The notes: generated by a model not told the origin, from the letters alone. Counted from the stretch's first letter, positions 1 through 11,600 are shown. The stretch: 64,000 nt of DNA from Buchnera aphidicola (Anoecia corni) (GCF_964056675.1 NZ_OZ060371.1:186001-250000); one strand, 5' to 3'. Numbers and translations are program-made.

Positions 1-288
1 TTTAAACACATACATATATACATAAATTAAAAAATAAAGTGTATACTTTATACATAATTTATATAATAAATCTTTTTAAGTACAAATAAAACACCAAATT
101 ATATAAAATATAATAATATTTTATATAAAAAATTTATGTAAAATGCAAATATTTTTTATAAAAAACATATTATTGTTCTCGTTAAAAATAACATTATCTA
201 TTTATTTACATCTATTTAATAAAATAAAGTAAAAATTAAATTTATTAAAAATAATACTACTTATTTTATTATACTACAGGAAAAAAAA
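1..288. other. AT-rich intergenic region upstream of sodA
   Basis: No reading frame, RNA gene or convincing hairpin was seen. The right end carries the sodA ribosome binding site (AGGAAA at about 278-283). The sodA promoter should lie here but I cannot place it, because almost any position can be read as an AT-rich -10 box. Confidence 0.5.
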
Positions 289-900
289 ATGCGATTTACC
301 TTACCAGAATTACCTTATTCATATAATGCATTAGAACCTTATTTTGATGAAAAAACAATGATTCTACATCACACTAAACACCATCAAAATTATATAAATA
401 ATACTAACGCAATTCTAGATTCTATTAATTATCAAGAGAATTCCATTGAAAAACTTATTTCATCTTTAGATACAATTCCGCTAGATGCAAAAAAATTAAT
501 AACTCTACGCAATAATGCAGGAGGACATGCTAACCACAAATTTTTCTGGAAGTGTTTAAAACCACAAACAAAACTTTCTGGAATTTTAAAAAACAAAATT
601 GAAACTCAATTCAAAAATATAGATCATTTTAAAAATGTATTTGAACAAACTGCTATAAATCATTTTGGATCTGGATGGATATGGTTATTACATGATAAAG
701 GAAAATTGAGTATTACTTCTACAATTAATCAAGATAATCCTTTAATGGAAAAGAATACTAAAAATTTTAAAGGATATCCAATTTTATGTTTAGATCTATG
801 GGAACATGCATATTATTTAAAATATTTTAATAACAAACTAGATTATGTAAAATCTTTTTGGAATATAGTAGATTGGAACGAAGCTATCAATAGAATTTAA
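289..900 (+). CDS. sodA: superoxide dismutase, manganese type
   Basis: Converts superoxide to hydrogen peroxide and oxygen in the cytoplasm. The 203-residue protein is full length for the family (E. coli SodA is 206). Metal ligands are visible: His27 in [10 protein letters not shown], the [10 protein letters not shown] box near residues 78-87, and Asp169/His173 in [16 protein letters not shown] and GSGWIWL favour manganese over iron. An AGGAAA ribosome binding site precedes the ATG. It stands alone, with 157 bases before pth. No hydrogen-peroxide-removing enzyme is in the window. Asn and Lys are frequent, as in other genes coded on the A-rich strand left of 17.6 kb. The identification is secure; the choice of Mn is from the family signature only. 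Confidence 0.95.
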   Translation: MRFTLPELPYSYNALEPYFDEKTMILHHTKHHQNYINNTNAILDSINYQENSIEKLISSLDTIPLDAKKLITLRNNAGGHANHKFFWKCLKPQTKLSGILKNKIETQFKNIDHFKNVFEQTAINHFGSGWIWLLHDKGKLSITSTINQDNPLMEKNTKNFKGYPILCLDLWEHAYYLKYFNNKLDYVKSFWNIVDWNEAINRI

Positions 901-1057
901 AAACAATACTTTAGTTGAATACTACTTTAATAAAAATAAATTTATTCAAAAAATTACTATATAAATTTAACATAATCATAAAAAACTTAAAACATTGTTA
1001 TTTAAACTTGTAAAATTTACAACTTTAAATAACATAATTATAAATTCAAGTTAAAAT

Positions 1058-1594
1058 ATGAAAAATATAAAAATGATAGTAGGATTAGGAAATTCAACAA
1101 AAAAATTTGAAAAAACTCGACATAATGCTGGACATTGGTATATAAATAATTTAGCTAAATTCTTTAATATATCTTTAAAAAAAAAAAAAGAAGGAGAAAT
1201 AGGAACGATTCTAATTAATAATTTAAAAATAAAATTATTTAAACCAAATTCTTTTATGAACTTAAGTGGAATACCTATATTTTATATAGCTTCATTTTAT
1301 AAAATTAAATTGAATAATATTTTAGTTGTTCATGATGAATTAGACTTAATACCAGGAATTGTTCAATTCAAAAAAGGATACGGACATAACGGTCATAACG
1401 GACTAAAAAGTATAATTAATAATTTTAATCAAAAAAATACAGCTCAACATTATTTCTTTAGAATTAGAATCGGAATTGGAAGACCTGCTAGTTCTACAAC
1501 AATATCTAATTTTGTATTGTCAATTCCATCCAGTCAAGAAAAACTATTAATAAATAATTCAATTAAAAATAACATAAAATCAACTTACACATAA
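1058..1594 (+). CDS. pth: peptidyl-tRNA hydrolase
   Basis: Releases tRNA from prematurely dropped peptidyl-tRNA. The 178 residues include the family landmarks in order: GLGN near residues 9-12, catalytic His22 in TRHNAGH, FMNLSG near 66-71, HDELD near 93-97 and GHNGLKS near 110. The C-terminal end is about 15 residues shorter than in E. coli (194). ychF follows after 29 bases, as in many gamma-proteobacteria. The Lys run at residues 40-43 is coded by an uninterrupted in-frame run of about 13 A (about 1177-1189), a potential slippage site inside an intact gene. Confidence 0.95.
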   Translation: MKNIKMIVGLGNSTKKFEKTRHNAGHWYINNLAKFFNISLKKKKEGEIGTILINNLKIKLFKPNSFMNLSGIPIFYIASFYKIKLNNILVVHDELDLIPGIVQFKKGYGHNGHNGLKSIINNFNQKNTAQHYFFRIRIGIGRPASSTTISNFVLSIPSSQEKLLINNSIKNNIKSTYT

Positions 1595-1623
1595 AATACT
1601 TACATTATTAAAATAGGATAAAA

Positions 1624-2697
1624 ATGGGATTTAAATGCGGTTTAATAGGTCTACCTAATGTAGGTAAATCAACTTTATTTAACAAATTAACAAAAATGAA
1701 CGTCTCTGCATTAAATTTCCCTTTCTGTACAATACAACCAAACATAGGAATAGTACCTGTAATAGATGAAAGATTAAATATGATTAAAAATATTGTGCAC
1801 CCTGACACTACTACTCCTGCAAAAATGACATTAATAGACATTGCAGGATTAGTAAAAGGAGCTTCAGAAGGCGAAGGTCTTGGAAATCAATTTCTATCTA
1901 ATATACGTGAAACAGATGTAATTATACATGTTGTTCGATGTTTTAAAGATGACAAAATTATTCATATATATTCTGAAGTAAATCCTATTAACGATATAGA
2001 AATTGTTGAAACAGAACTTATGCTCTCTGATATAGATAGATGTGAAAAAATTATTTTAAAATTGAAAAAAAAAACAAAAAAAACAAATAACGAAATAAAT
2101 AAAATAAAAAATCTATTAAATTCATGTTTAATGTATTTGAATCAATCTAAAATGTTAAATAGTATTGATTTTGATAAGAATGAACTAAAAATTTTATCTG
2201 CATATAATTTTTTAACCTTAAAACCATTTATGTATGTAGCTAACACTGATCAATCAAAAAAACAAAATAAAATTTTAGAATCCTTATCTTCATTAAAAAA
2301 CAAAAAAATAATACCTATTTGTCTAACTCAAGAAAAAAGTACTACTACTTCATATTCAATAAAAAATGAAAAAAAACAAAAAGAAAAAAAATATAAAAAT
2401 TTAAAAAAAATTATAAAATGTGGATATGACCTACTAAAATTAGAGACATTTTTTACAGTCGGAAAAAAAGAAGTTAAAGCTTGGACTATCAGTAAAAATA
2501 GCTATGCTACTACAGCAGCAGGAAAAATTCACTCTGATTTTGAAAAAGGATTTATAAGAGCAAAAGTTATATCTTATATGGATTTTATTTTTTACAAAGG
2601 AGAAACTCAAGCTAAAAAATTCGGGAAATGTAGATTAGAAGGAAAAAGATATATAGTTCAAGATGGTGATATAATTCAATTCTTATTTAACAATTAA
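1624..2697 (+). CDS. ychF: redox-regulated ATPase YchF (Obg family)
   Basis: Ribosome-associated P-loop ATPase of the Obg/TRAFAC class. The 357 residues (E. coli 363) start MGFKCGLIGLPNVGKST, giving the P-loop at residues 9-17, followed by switch II DIAGLVKGASEGEG near residue 70 and the C-terminal TGS-like part ending FEKGFIRAKVISY and DGDIIQFLFNN. The usual nucleotide-specificity motif NVNE reads NTDQ here. The central region, roughly residues 140-275, is Lys/Asn-rich and more diverged than the ends. The gene is probably co-transcribed with pth and converges on thrC across a shared hairpin. Confidence 0.95.
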   Translation: MGFKCGLIGLPNVGKSTLFNKLTKMNVSALNFPFCTIQPNIGIVPVIDERLNMIKNIVHPDTTTPAKMTLIDIAGLVKGASEGEGLGNQFLSNIRETDVIIHVVRCFKDDKIIHIYSEVNPINDIEIVETELMLSDIDRCEKIILKLKKKTKKTNNEINKIKNLLNSCLMYLNQSKMLNSIDFDKNELKILSAYNFLTLKPFMYVANTDQSKKQNKILESLSSLKNKKIIPICLTQEKSTTTSYSIKNEKKQKEKKYKNLKKIIKCGYDLLKLETFFTVGKKEVKAWTISKNSYATTAAGKIHSDFEKGFIRAKVISYMDFIFYKGETQAKKFGKCRLEGKRYIVQDGDIIQFLFNN

Positions 2698-2755
2698 CTT
2701 TAAAAAATATTTATTTTAAATATTATAAAATACAAATATATTATTTTTATTACTG

Positions 2756-2809
2756 AAATTTATATCTTCTAGAAATAAATATATAATTTTCTAGAAGAAA
2801 TATAAATTT
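2756..2809. terminator. bidirectional terminator hairpin between ychF and thrC
   Basis: The arms 2756-2775 and 2788-2809 are complementary apart from a two-base bulge, with a 12-base loop between them; the core is TTCTAGAAA/TTTCTAGAA. The hairpin lies between the convergent ychF and thrC genes and overlaps the thrC stop codon. AT-rich flanks on both sides fit termination of both transcripts. Inferred from structure only. Confidence 0.6.
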
Positions 2810-4100
2810 ATTGATTTAATAAAATTTCTTTTAATAAAACAAAATCAGGATTAATATTTTTAGAAAGTAATATACTTTTTTCTCTACTTGCTAATTCTTT
2901 TGGTAAAGACAAAGAAATATTTAAAACTTCATCAACAACATCTTTAAACTTAGCAGGATGAGCTGTTCCTAAAAAAACACCATATTCTTGTTCTTTTATT
3001 TTTTCTTTTAACAATTTGTATGCAACAGCAGCATGAGGTTCAGATGTATAATTTAAACTATATAACTCTTTAATTTTTTTCTTAGTTTCAATGTCCGAAA
3101 CAGAACCAAATCCTAAACTTTTTATACTCCATTTTTTTCTTCTAAATATTTCTTCTACTCTAGGCCAGTTATTAGGTTGACTAATGTCCATAGCATTTGA
3201 TATGGTTGAAATAGTCTTTCTAGGTTTCCACTTTTTATTTAATAAAAACCTCGGAACTGTATCATTAGCATTAGTAGCAGCAATAAAAGACTTTATTGGT
3301 AAACCTAATGATTTAGCTAACAAACCAGCGGTTAAATTTCCAAAATTACCACATGGAACAGATATAATTAATTCTCGTCTATTCTTCTTTGATAATTGAG
3401 AGAAAGCTTCAAAATAATAACAGATTTGAGCTAATATTCTACTAATATTTATTGAATTAGCTGAATTCAAACCATAATATTTTCTTAAATGACTATCGTT
3501 AAACGCCTGTTTAACTAAATCTTGACAATCATCAAAACTTCCATTTATAGATATTGTTTGTATGTTATTACCTAAAGTACAAAAAAGTTTTTCTTGTAAT
3601 ACACTAATTTTACCTTTAGGATACAAAATAACTACTTTTACATTATCCATTAAATAAAAAGCATGTGCTACAGCAGCTCCAGTATCACCAGAAGTAGCAG
3701 TTAAAACAGTAATACGTTTATTATTTTTCTTATTTAAATAAGATAATGTTTGAGCCATGAAACGGGCTCCAAAATCTTTAAAAGCTAAAGTTGGACCATG
3801 AAACAACTCAAAACATGAAATACTTTGATTCAGTATTCTTATTTTAGGACTTGAAAATGAAAAAGATTTCTTGACAATTTTTTCAAGTTCATTAAAAGGT
3901 ATTTCATTACCTATAAACATAGATAAAACAAAAGTACTTCGATAAATAAAATCCATATCAAGTACTTTTTCTAAATCTGATGTTTTAATTGTCGGTAATT
4001 TTTTAGGAAAAAACAATCCTTGATTATTACCTAAACCTAATTGAACAGCTTGTGAAAAAGTAACTATTTCTGTAGCATCTTTTAAATTATATAACTTCAT
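2808..4100 (-). CDS. thrC: threonine synthase
   Basis: PLP enzyme converting O-phosphohomoserine to threonine, the last step of the thr operon pathway. The 430 residues are near E. coli length (428). HGPTLAFKDFGARFMAQ near residues 100-116 holds the PLP lysine; SGDTGAA and SVPCGNFGN, the phosphate-binding segments, follow. The ATG lies only 7 bases after the thrB stop, so translation is probably coupled. Threonine is a host-essential amino acid, so this is a symbiotic-function gene. The reading frame is intact. Confidence 0.97.
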   Translation of the reverse strand: MKLYNLKDATEIVTFSQAVQLGLGNNQGLFFPKKLPTIKTSDLEKVLDMDFIYRSTFVLSMFIGNEIPFNELEKIVKKSFSFSSPKIRILNQSISCFELFHGPTLAFKDFGARFMAQTLSYLNKKNNKRITVLTATSGDTGAAVAHAFYLMDNVKVVILYPKGKISVLQEKLFCTLGNNIQTISINGSFDDCQDLVKQAFNDSHLRKYYGLNSANSINISRILAQICYYFEAFSQLSKKNRRELIISVPCGNFGNLTAGLLAKSLGLPIKSFIAATNANDTVPRFLLNKKWKPRKTISTISNAMDISQPNNWPRVEEIFRRKKWSIKSLGFGSVSDIETKKKIKELYSLNYTSEPHAAVAYKLLKEKIKEQEYGVFLGTAHPAKFKDVVDEVLNISLSLPKELASREKSILLSKNINPDFVLLKEILLNQ

Positions 4101-4107
4101 ATTAATA

Positions 4108-5037
4108 TTACCTTATTTTTCGTGCTCCTACTGTATCAACACGACAAATATCAACAAAACCTCTATCATTATCTAAATAATTCTTTGTCAACCACGTAGC
4201 AATATCATTAGCTACTGTAATATCTTGACATACACTAAAAAAAGTAGGTCCAGATCCAGATATTCCACATGATAAAGCACCTAAATCCATAGCTAAATTT
4301 TTAGCTTCTAAAAATTTAGGTAATATTTTTTTTCTATACGGTTCAGCTATAAGATCTTTCATACACTTAGCCGCTAAATTAGATTGATTAGTATATGAAG
4401 CATGAATAAAACTAGATAAATTCCGACTATGCTCAATACAAATCGATCTTGAGTATACATTAGGAAGCAAAGAACGAGATAATTCTGTAGAAACTTTAGT
4501 ACCAGGCCAAGCTATAATCCAAATCCATTTTTTAAAACTAGGAATAGACTGAGATATTATATCTTTTTTATGAATAATTAACTGTAATCCACCTAAATAA
4601 CATGGAGCTACATTATCATAATGTATACTTCCTGATATTTCTCCTTCCAATTTCCCCATTAAATATAATATTTCTTTAGGAGATAACGGTGTTCCAAACA
4701 AAATATTCATAGCTACTAAACTAGCTACTATAGAACAAGCACTAGATCCTAGACCTGATCCTATAGGCATATTCTTCTCTAAATTTATAGATACAGGAAT
4801 TTCTTTTTTAATAGTTTTAGAGAAAAGAATCCAACATTTTAAAACAATATTTTTTTTTAAATCTTTAGGTAATTCATCAGAAAAATAACCAGAACAAGTT
4901 ATTTTAAATTTTTTAGACACTTTAATTGAAACGCAATCCCCTAATAATTTTCCACTAATAGGAGATATAGCTACACCTAATAAATCAAATCCAACATTAA
5001 TATTACCAATTGATGCTGGCGCATAAACTTTTACCAC
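4108..5037 (-). CDS. thrB: homoserine kinase
   Basis: GHMP kinase phosphorylating homoserine. I chose the GTG at 5037-5035 as start: the protein then begins [12 protein letters not shown] like E. coli [12 protein letters not shown], has 309 residues (E. coli 310), and is preceded at 7 bases by AGGAG. A longer in-frame reading from TTG at 5070 would overlap thrA and push the ribosome binding site inside the gene. The GHMP ATP loop [12 protein letters not shown] is near residues 85-96 and GISGSGPT near 260. The start lies 17 bases after the thrA stop. Confidence 0.95.
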   Translation of the reverse strand: MVKVYAPASIGNINVGFDLLGVAISPISGKLLGDCVSIKVSKKFKITCSGYFSDELPKDLKKNIVLKCWILFSKTIKKEIPVSINLEKNMPIGSGLGSSACSIVASLVAMNILFGTPLSPKEILYLMGKLEGEISGSIHYDNVAPCYLGGLQLIIHKKDIISQSIPSFKKWIWIIAWPGTKVSTELSRSLLPNVYSRSICIEHSRNLSSFIHASYTNQSNLAAKCMKDLIAEPYRKKILPKFLEAKNLAMDLGALSCGISGSGPTFFSVCQDITVANDIATWLTKNYLDNDRGFVDICRVDTVGARKIR

Positions 5038-5054
5038 TTTTCTACTCCTAACTT

Positions 5055-7511
5055 CTACGATAATGTACAAATTAAATCTGAAAAAACTCCAGACGCAGTA
5101 ACATTATTTCCAGCACCATACCCACGTAAAACTAACGGAAGAGGATTATAATATTTACTATATAAAGATAATGCGTTCTCTCCATTTTTAACTGTATATA
5201 ACGGATCGCTTTTTTTTATAAAATGAATCTTAACACAACATTCTTTATTTTTATCAATAGTTCCAACAAATCGTAATACTTTTCCTTCTTGATTTGCTCG
5301 TTCTACAAGATTTGAAAAATATGTATCTAACTCCTTTAATTTATTGATAAACTTTTCTTTATCTTTAATATTTTCAAAATATTGAGGAATTATAGACTGT
5401 ATTTTTATATCTTTTAATTCTATATAATTACCTACTTCTCTAGACAATATTAATAACTTTCTAGCTACATCTATACCAGATAAATCTTCATATGGATGAG
5501 GCTCAGTAAAACCCATTTTTTGTGCTTTTATAACAGCCTTAGAAAATAACATCCCTTCTTCTAATTGTCCAAATACAAAAGATAAAGAACCGGATAAAAT
5601 ACCTTTAAACTTAATTAAATAATCTCCAGAAATTAATAATTTTTTTAAAGTCTTAATAATTGGTAAACCTGCTCCTACATTTGTTTCATATAAGAAATTT
5701 TTTTTATATTTACAAGCAGTACTTCTAATATCATTGTATAATTTCATACTAGACGTATTTGCTTTCTTATTTGAAGTTACAACATTAAATCCATTTTTAA
5801 AAAATTTACAATAACTTTTTGTTATCATAACATCTGAAGTACAATCAACTATTACTGGATTAAATAAAGTATTATGTTTTTTAAAATCTATTAATAAATC
5901 AATGGAAAAAGACATACTGCTATTTAATAATTTTTCTTTCCATTGTTTATAATCAATTCCATTAATATTTGTCAACATATACTTACTATTTGCAATTCCA
6001 CAAATTTTAAAATTAATATTTTTTTTCTTTAAAAAACTTTGCTGATTATATATTTGTTTTAGTAATGTGCTTCCAACATTACCTACTCCTATTAAAAATA
6101 TTTCTATTATTTTATTGTTATAAAACAATTTTTCATGTAAGAATTTTACTATTCGCAGAAGAAATTTTTCTTCTACTACAATCGATAAAGATTTCCATGA
6201 CATACCATAAACTAAATCCACTATATTTATTTTTAAATCAGATAATACAGAAAAAAATTGGGTAAAAACATTTAATCTATTAAGTTTATTGATACCTACA
6301 ACTGAAACTATAGATAAACTACTTATTATAGAAATTGGATATATAACTTGATTTTTAATTTCTAATTCAAACTCTTTTTCTAACACATATTGCAAATGCT
6401 CTTTATATTTATCATAAATATAAAAAACAATTTCATTTTTGAAAAATGATTTCTTCACTAATAAAATTGATAATTCATTATTGCTAAATACTTTTGAAAA
6501 AGCTCTAGAAAAAACGTTATAATTTTCTTCATTACTAATAGTACAAATTTTTACCATTGTAATTTTATTAAGATGAGTAATACATTTAATACATGAAGAA
6601 TAACTATTTAATGTACTATTAGATACTAAAGTACCTTTTTCTTTAGGTTTTAAAGAATTTTTTATTAAACAAGATATGTTAAAACTTTTTAATGGTTTAA
6701 TCGTTTTTGGATGTAATACTTTTGCACCAAAATAAGACAATTCTATTGCTTCATCATATGAAAGATACTCTAACAATTTAGCTTTTTTTATTATTCGTGG
6801 ATCAAAACTATATACTCCATTTACATCAGTCCATATTTCACAATGTGATGAATCTAAACAAACTGACAATACAGAAGCAGAGTAATCTGAACCATTACGT
6901 CCTAATAAAACTAATTCTTTTCTAGAATTTCCAGCAATAAATCCTGGCATTAATATTATATCTTTTTTCGAAATATTTAAACTTTTTATTCTTTTTTGCG
7001 ATTTTTTAATGTTGATAAATACATTTCCTGAACTACTAATTACAGAAAAAAAAACATCTACAGGATCTATAACTTTAACAGTAAAACCTTTAGATAAAAA
7101 TAAAAAATTCATTATTTCTATAGAAAAAATTTCTCCTGTAGACATTATTTTTGCATAGGTTTTTTTTGAACATTCCTGTAAAAAACTTATACAAAATAAT
7201 AAATTTTTAATTTTTTTAAATAATTTTTTTAGCAAAGATACTGAAGAATCAAAATAATTATTCGATTTTTCAGAATAAAGTTCTAATAATAATTTATAAA
7301 AAAATTGATACATAATATTCAACTTACATGTAAAATCTTCGTTGCGAACAGCTATATCAATTAATTTTTCTAAATTATCTGTAACAGTAGCAGGTGCTGA
7401 TAGTACAACTGAAATTTGTTCTTGTTTTGTTTTTTTTGCAATTATTTGAAATACATTTAAAAAACTTTGAGCATCTTTTAGAGAAGTACCACCAAATTTT
7501 AATGTTCGCAT
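5055..7511 (-). CDS. thrA: bifunctional aspartokinase I / homoserine dehydrogenase I
   Basis: Catalyses the first and third steps from aspartate to threonine. The 818 residues match E. coli ThrA (820). The kinase domain begins [17 protein letters not shown] (KFGGTS is the kinase motif), with GRNGSDYSA near residue 205. ACT-type regulatory segments fill about 310-460. The dehydrogenase starts near 465 with the NAD loop GVGNVGS and contains [12 protein letters not shown] [12 protein letters not shown] near 685. AGGAG lies 10 bases before the ATG. No threonine/isoleucine-rich leader peptide or attenuator was found upstream, so E. coli-type attenuation appears lost. Confidence 0.97.
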   Translation of the reverse strand: MRTLKFGGTSLKDAQSFLNVFQIIAKKTKQEQISVVLSAPATVTDNLEKLIDIAVRNEDFTCKLNIMYQFFYKLLLELYSEKSNNYFDSSVSLLKKLFKKIKNLLFCISFLQECSKKTYAKIMSTGEIFSIEIMNFLFLSKGFTVKVIDPVDVFFSVISSSGNVFINIKKSQKRIKSLNISKKDIILMPGFIAGNSRKELVLLGRNGSDYSASVLSVCLDSSHCEIWTDVNGVYSFDPRIIKKAKLLEYLSYDEAIELSYFGAKVLHPKTIKPLKSFNISCLIKNSLKPKEKGTLVSNSTLNSYSSCIKCITHLNKITMVKICTISNEENYNVFSRAFSKVFSNNELSILLVKKSFFKNEIVFYIYDKYKEHLQYVLEKEFELEIKNQVIYPISIISSLSIVSVVGINKLNRLNVFTQFFSVLSDLKINIVDLVYGMSWKSLSIVVEEKFLLRIVKFLHEKLFYNNKIIEIFLIGVGNVGSTLLKQIYNQQSFLKKKNINFKICGIANSKYMLTNINGIDYKQWKEKLLNSSMSFSIDLLIDFKKHNTLFNPVIVDCTSDVMITKSYCKFFKNGFNVVTSNKKANTSSMKLYNDIRSTACKYKKNFLYETNVGAGLPIIKTLKKLLISGDYLIKFKGILSGSLSFVFGQLEEGMLFSKAVIKAQKMGFTEPHPYEDLSGIDVARKLLILSREVGNYIELKDIKIQSIIPQYFENIKDKEKFINKLKELDTYFSNLVERANQEGKVLRFVGTIDKNKECCVKIHFIKKSDPLYTVKNGENALSLYSKYYNPLPLVLRGYGAGNNVTASGVFSDLICTLS

Positions 7512-8349
7512 ATATAAAATGCTCCTAAACTAATAAATTAATTTTACCTATTTTTAATATTAACATTTATTAAAAATATTAAAACATATACATTTATGTA
7601 TATATTCAATAAAACGAAATGTTTTAAATAAATTTTAAAAAATATTATTCTTGTTAAGAATAGAATTTATTTTAGTTATTAGAACTAAAGCATTTTAAAT
7701 TTAAATCAAAATTAATATTCAACTATTTTATAAAAATATTAATAAAAATATCTTTATAAAAATAAAAACTGTTTGTTAATAAAAAATTGAATTCTAGAAA
7801 TATGTGTATATTTACTAATCATAAATAATAACAATTATAAAAAATTCAATATTTTTATATATAGAGTTCGATCTTTAAAAATAAAAATATATAAACATAT
7901 TATTTACCCTTAAAAAATATTTTAATTATACTAAAAATTAAACATTCGATATTATTAAATATATACATATTAAATATTACTATATATATCTAACAATATA
8001 AATACTATTTATATATATTTTTAAAGACGACTAACAAAATAATTATTTAAAAATCTATTAATACCATTTCATAAAAATATAAACTTTTAATCAAAAAATG
8101 AAAATTTTCAATTTTTTATTATAAATAAATTTTTTTATACTACATGCATATTCATTATATATTTTTCCAATTACCTATAACAAAATATTTATTAAAATTA
8201 TTGTCATAAAAATATAAATTTTTTGTTAAAGAAACGGAATGCTAATTTTTTTATAAATTAGCATAACATATTTTTTATAAATAGAATTAATAGTTATATT
8301 TAAATTGAAAATTTTATATACAATATACATGTATTTTTTTAAAAAAAAT
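7512..8349. other. 838-base noncoding region between thrA and pcnB
   Basis: No coding frame survives. From memory of other Buchnera, hpt, panC and panB can occupy this position; nothing resembling them is recognisable. C exceeds G on the + strand (7921-7980: 5 C, 1 G). A hairpin near the pcnB end is listed separately. The thrA promoter should lie at the left end but cannot be placed. Confidence 0.5.
8239..8264 (-). terminator. possible pcnB terminator hairpin
   Basis: A perfect 10-bp stem, ATGCTAATTT/AAATTAGCAT, with a 6-base loop lies 85 bases beyond the pcnB stop codon. It has little GC and no strong T run, so termination is plausible but not certain. Confidence 0.35.
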
Positions 8350-9564
8350 TTATTTTTTTAAATACGAAGCCATCCAAAGATACGAGTAGTCTTTCAAATC
8401 ACTATTTTTTTCTACTTTATCTCTTAATAACATTAAATCATAAGCAGGATAAAATACTTTTTTATCAATTGTGTTACGACTAAATTTTTTAGGGAATTTA
8501 AACATATTAACTTGTAAAATCCAAATTTCTTTTATAAACAAAATCATTTTTTTTGGCATAGCTAATTTTACAGAAGCATAATCTAAAACATTGTTTGTAG
8601 AAATAGAAAAAGATTTAAAATAAGAAAACTTTTTCTCTTTTTTAATTTCTAAAGTTTTTTTTACTTGAAAATACCATAAAAGAACAGAGAAAAAAAAAGC
8701 AGGTTCTACTTTTATTTTTTTATGAATATAAAAATCTGTTTTTTTTAAAGCTTGCATAGTTAATAATTCTATAGGATAGATTATCCTTTTCTTTATACAA
8801 GAAGATAAAAATGGAAAAAGAGGTATTAACAAAGAAAATCTTCGTAATTGTTTGTAAATACTATAACCACATCCAGTATAAAATAATTTTATAGATTCAT
8901 TAAATAACCTCGCTGAAGGTACTTTGTACAATAAATTAGATAATTTTACTATAGGTTGTTTAGTTCTTTCTTCTATTTTCATTTTTAATGAAACAGAAAA
9001 TCGAATTACACGTAACATCCGTACCGGATCTTCTCTGTACCTAGTTTCTGGATCACCAATTAATCGAATAATCTTTCTTTGTAAATCTTTAACTCCTCCA
9101 ACATAATCTTTAATAGTGAAATCAGTCATACTATAATATAAAGTATTGATAGTTATATCTCTTCTCTGGGCATCTTCTTCAATATTCCCAAAAGTATTAT
9201 CACGTAACAACATTCCGTTTTTAGTTCTTTTTGTAGAATAATTTGCTATATTCTGCAAATCACTTTTTACATTTCCTCTAAAAGTGGATACTTCTATAAT
9301 TTCAGAACGAAACATAATATGAGCTATTTGAAAACGACGACCAATTAATCTAGAATTTTTAAATATTTTTTTTAATTGTACAGGAGTAGCATTTGTAGTA
9401 ATATCAAAATCTTTAGGTTTTTTTCCTAAAATTAAGTCTCGAACACTACCTCCTACTAAATAAGCTTCAAAACCTGATTTATTTAATCTATATAATACTT
9501 TAATAGCATTTTCACTTATTTTTTTTCGAGAAATATTATGGTATTTAAAAATTGTAAGAATCAT
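8350..9564 (-). CDS. pcnB: poly(A) polymerase I
   Basis: Adds 3' poly(A) tails that tag RNAs for decay. The nucleotidyltransferase core is clear: YLVGGSVRDLILGKKPKDFD with the two metal Asp residues of DFD near residues 50-52, then STFRGN, EEDAQRRDITINTLYY and REDPVRMLRVIRF. This signature fits PcnB rather than the CCA-adding enzyme. ATG at 9564 gives 404 residues starting MILTIFKYHNISRKKISENA, matching the E. coli start after allowing for its pro-segment. An alternative ATG at 9600 adds 12 unmatched residues. The basic Arg-rich C-terminal tail of the E. coli protein (465 aa) is absent. Confidence 0.93.
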   Translation of the reverse strand: MILTIFKYHNISRKKISENAIKVLYRLNKSGFEAYLVGGSVRDLILGKKPKDFDITTNATPVQLKKIFKNSRLIGRRFQIAHIMFRSEIIEVSTFRGNVKSDLQNIANYSTKRTKNGMLLRDNTFGNIEEDAQRRDITINTLYYSMTDFTIKDYVGGVKDLQRKIIRLIGDPETRYREDPVRMLRVIRFSVSLKMKIEERTKQPIVKLSNLLYKVPSARLFNESIKLFYTGCGYSIYKQLRRFSLLIPLFPFLSSCIKKRIIYPIELLTMQALKKTDFYIHKKIKVEPAFFFSVLLWYFQVKKTLEIKKEKKFSYFKSFSISTNNVLDYASVKLAMPKKMILFIKEIWILQVNMFKFPKKFSRNTIDKKVFYPAYDLMLLRDKVEKNSDLKDYSYLWMASYLKK

Positions 9565-9940
9565 TATATTATTTTCTGTAAATATTAATACAAATATCAA
9601 TGTTAACTACTTAATTTGCAATTATTCTTATTAAATAAAAACGTTAAAATTAATCTTTTAATAAAAATGATACATAGTCATATTCTAAAATTATTTTTAA
9701 TAAATTAATAATTTTATCATTTACTAAAGTTTTAATAATTCTTTTTAAATAAGAAAAAGTAAAAAATATTAACACTATACTTTTACGCCTATATTAAATT
9801 GATTTATAATGTAATATTATACACTTTTTCAAATTACTTTAATTTTGTAAAAGTAATGAAGTTAGAAAACAATAAGCAAAACATAAAAACTACTATTTTC
9901 CAAATATTCATATGAAAAAAACTATTATTTTAGTAAACTA
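9565..9940. other. noncoding region between pcnB and dksA
   Basis: About 375 bases with no reading frame or RNA gene recognised. The dksA-side end carries the hairpin listed next. The position of gluQ/yadB in E. coli corresponds to this gap; no remnant is visible. Confidence 0.45.
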
Positions 9941-9963
9941 AAACGGGATAAATTACCCCGTTT
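9941..9963 (-). terminator. dksA terminator
   Basis: The stem AAACGGG/CCCGTTT (7 bp, three G-C plus one C-G) with a 9-base loop lies 15 bases beyond the dksA stop. It is one of the few GC-containing hairpins in the window and is followed on the minus strand by T-rich sequence. Confidence 0.65.
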
Positions 9964-9977
9964 AATTTAAAACTACT

Positions 9978-10433
9978 TTATCCCATTAATTGTTTTTCTC
10001 TCATTTCGGCTAACGTTTTACAATCAATACATAAATCAGCTATAGGACTAGCTTCTAATCTTCGAATCCCTATTTCTATAGTACAACATCTACAGTATCC
10101 AAATTTATTATTTTTTAATCTATTTAAAGTAATTTCTATTTTTTTTATAAGTTTTCTTTCTCTATCTCTGTTTCTTAGCTTAAGACTGAATTCTTCTTCT
10201 TGAACAGCTCTATCAATTGGATCAGGAAAATTTGAAGCTTTTTCTTGCATAGTTGATAATGTTGAACAAACATCTTTTTTTATTTGTAAATACCAAGCTG
10301 TTAAAATTTTTTTAAAATGGTTTCTTTGAAATATATTCATATATTCTTCATCTTTTTTAACTGTATAAGAACACACTCCAGCTATAGCTAATATACTTAA
10401 AGATGAAACTTTACTATTTTTTCGTTTATACAT
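9978..10433 (-). CDS. dksA: RNA polymerase-binding transcription factor DksA
   Basis: Binds in the RNA polymerase secondary channel and, with ppGpp, tunes stable-RNA promoters. The 151 residues match E. coli exactly in length. The coiled-coil tip [12 protein letters not shown] near residues 71-82 keeps the Asp pair needed for activity. The zinc finger reads FGYCRCC...DLCIDCK, keeping the four cysteines with one additional Cys between the first two. The C-terminal [11 protein letters not shown] is conserved. It is monocistronic, with its own hairpin terminator. One of very few transcription regulators left in such genomes. Confidence 0.96.
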   Translation of the reverse strand: MYKRKNSKVSSLSILAIAGVCSYTVKKDEEYMNIFQRNHFKKILTAWYLQIKKDVCSTLSTMQEKASNFPDPIDRAVQEEEFSLKLRNRDRERKLIKKIEITLNRLKNNKFGYCRCCTIEIGIRRLEASPIADLCIDCKTLAEMREKQLMG

Positions 10434-10820
10434 TATATTCTCTAATATTAAATATTGTTTAAAATAATAATAAATATCAAAAGTTTAAAAAAAAATACAA
10501 GTATTTGTTATATCTACTATTTTTTTTAAACTCAATCTATGATTATATTTTATACAAATTAAATTTGTAATAAATCATAAATTTAATTGTAAATCATATA
10601 CTAAATATACTTCGACAAAAATATAAATATATAAAAAATACATTAAAATAATAATTACTAATTGAAATTTCTAATTTAAAACAAAATTTTCTTAATTTTA
10701 TTGTTTTTACACAAAAAAATTATATATTTTATAGATTATTATCTTAATCTATAACGTAATCTACATTTAAATACATTTAATAAATATATTATTATATTTA
10801 ACTATAAAAAAAAAAAATAT
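10434..10820. other. divergent intergenic region dksA / truA
   Basis: 387 AT-rich bases between divergent genes, so promoters for both must lie here. No hairpin, repeat or short gene stands out. Confidence 0.4.
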
Positions 10821-11600
10821 ATGAAAATTGCTTTAGGTATCGAATATAACGGAAAAAATTATCATGGGTGGCAAAACCAAAAAGAAGTAATAACCATTCA
10901 AGAAACATTAGAAAAAGCTATTAGTTACATTGCTAATCAAAAAATAAAAGTAATTTGTGCTGGAAGAACAGATACTGGGGTACATAGTTCTGGTCAAATA
11001 ATTCACTTCCAAACAACATCAAAAAGAACAGAAAAAGCATGGACTATTGGAGTCAATTCTAAATTACCTAATGATATTTCTGTCTGTTGGATAAAAAAAG
11101 TTCCAAATAATTTTCATGCACGTTATAGTGCCACATCTCGTCAATATCAATATATTATTAATAATAGTATACTACGATCAGCTTTACTAAATGATTATTC
11201 TTATCATTTTTTTAAACCATTAAATGAAAAAAAAATGCATTACTCAGGACAATATTTAATAGGAGAACACGATTTTACTAGTTTTCGTTCTACATATTGC
11301 CAATCTAAAAGTCCTTATAGAAAAATAATGAATCTATCAGTATCTAGATTTAAAAATTTAATAATTATTAATATACAAGCAAATTCATTTTTACAACATA
11401 TGGTAAGAAATATAGTCGGTTCTTTAATTGAAGTAGGAACTAATAAAAAACCTGAAAATTGGATACAAAAAGTTTTAAAAAAAAAAAATAGAAGATTAGC
11501 AGGGATAACAGCAAAATCTTCTGGACTAAACTTAATTTATGTTAATTATCCAATAAAATTTAATTTTATTAAAAATAAAAAACCACAATTTGTACTATAA
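10821..11600 (+). CDS. truA: tRNA pseudouridine(38-40) synthase TruA
   Basis: Makes pseudouridine at positions 38-40 in the anticodon arm of many tRNAs. The 259 residues (E. coli 270) contain the catalytic Asp in [14 protein letters not shown] near residues 49-62, [12 protein letters not shown] near 99-110, [11 protein letters not shown] near 146 and [13 protein letters not shown] near 194. The ATG at 10821 gives [17 protein letters not shown], aligning with E. coli after its short extension. No Shine-Dalgarno sequence is visible, only an A run. LKKKN near residue 219 is coded by an in-frame run of about 12 A. Confidence 0.96.
   Translation: MKIALGIEYNGKNYHGWQNQKEVITIQETLEKAISYIANQKIKVICAGRTDTGVHSSGQIIHFQTTSKRTEKAWTIGVNSKLPNDISVCWIKKVPNNFHARYSATSRQYQYIINNSILRSALLNDYSYHFFKPLNEKKMHYSGQYLIGEHDFTSFRSTYCQSKSPYRKIMNLSVSRFKNLIIINIQANSFLQHMVRNIVGSLIEVGTNKKPENWIQKVLKKKNRRLAGITAKSSGLNLIYVNYPIKFNFIKNKKPQFVL

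Noticed and set aside
7512..7700. thr operon leader peptide and attenuator
   Set aside because: No short frame rich in Thr/Ile codons followed by a GC-rich hairpin and T run was found upstream of thrA.
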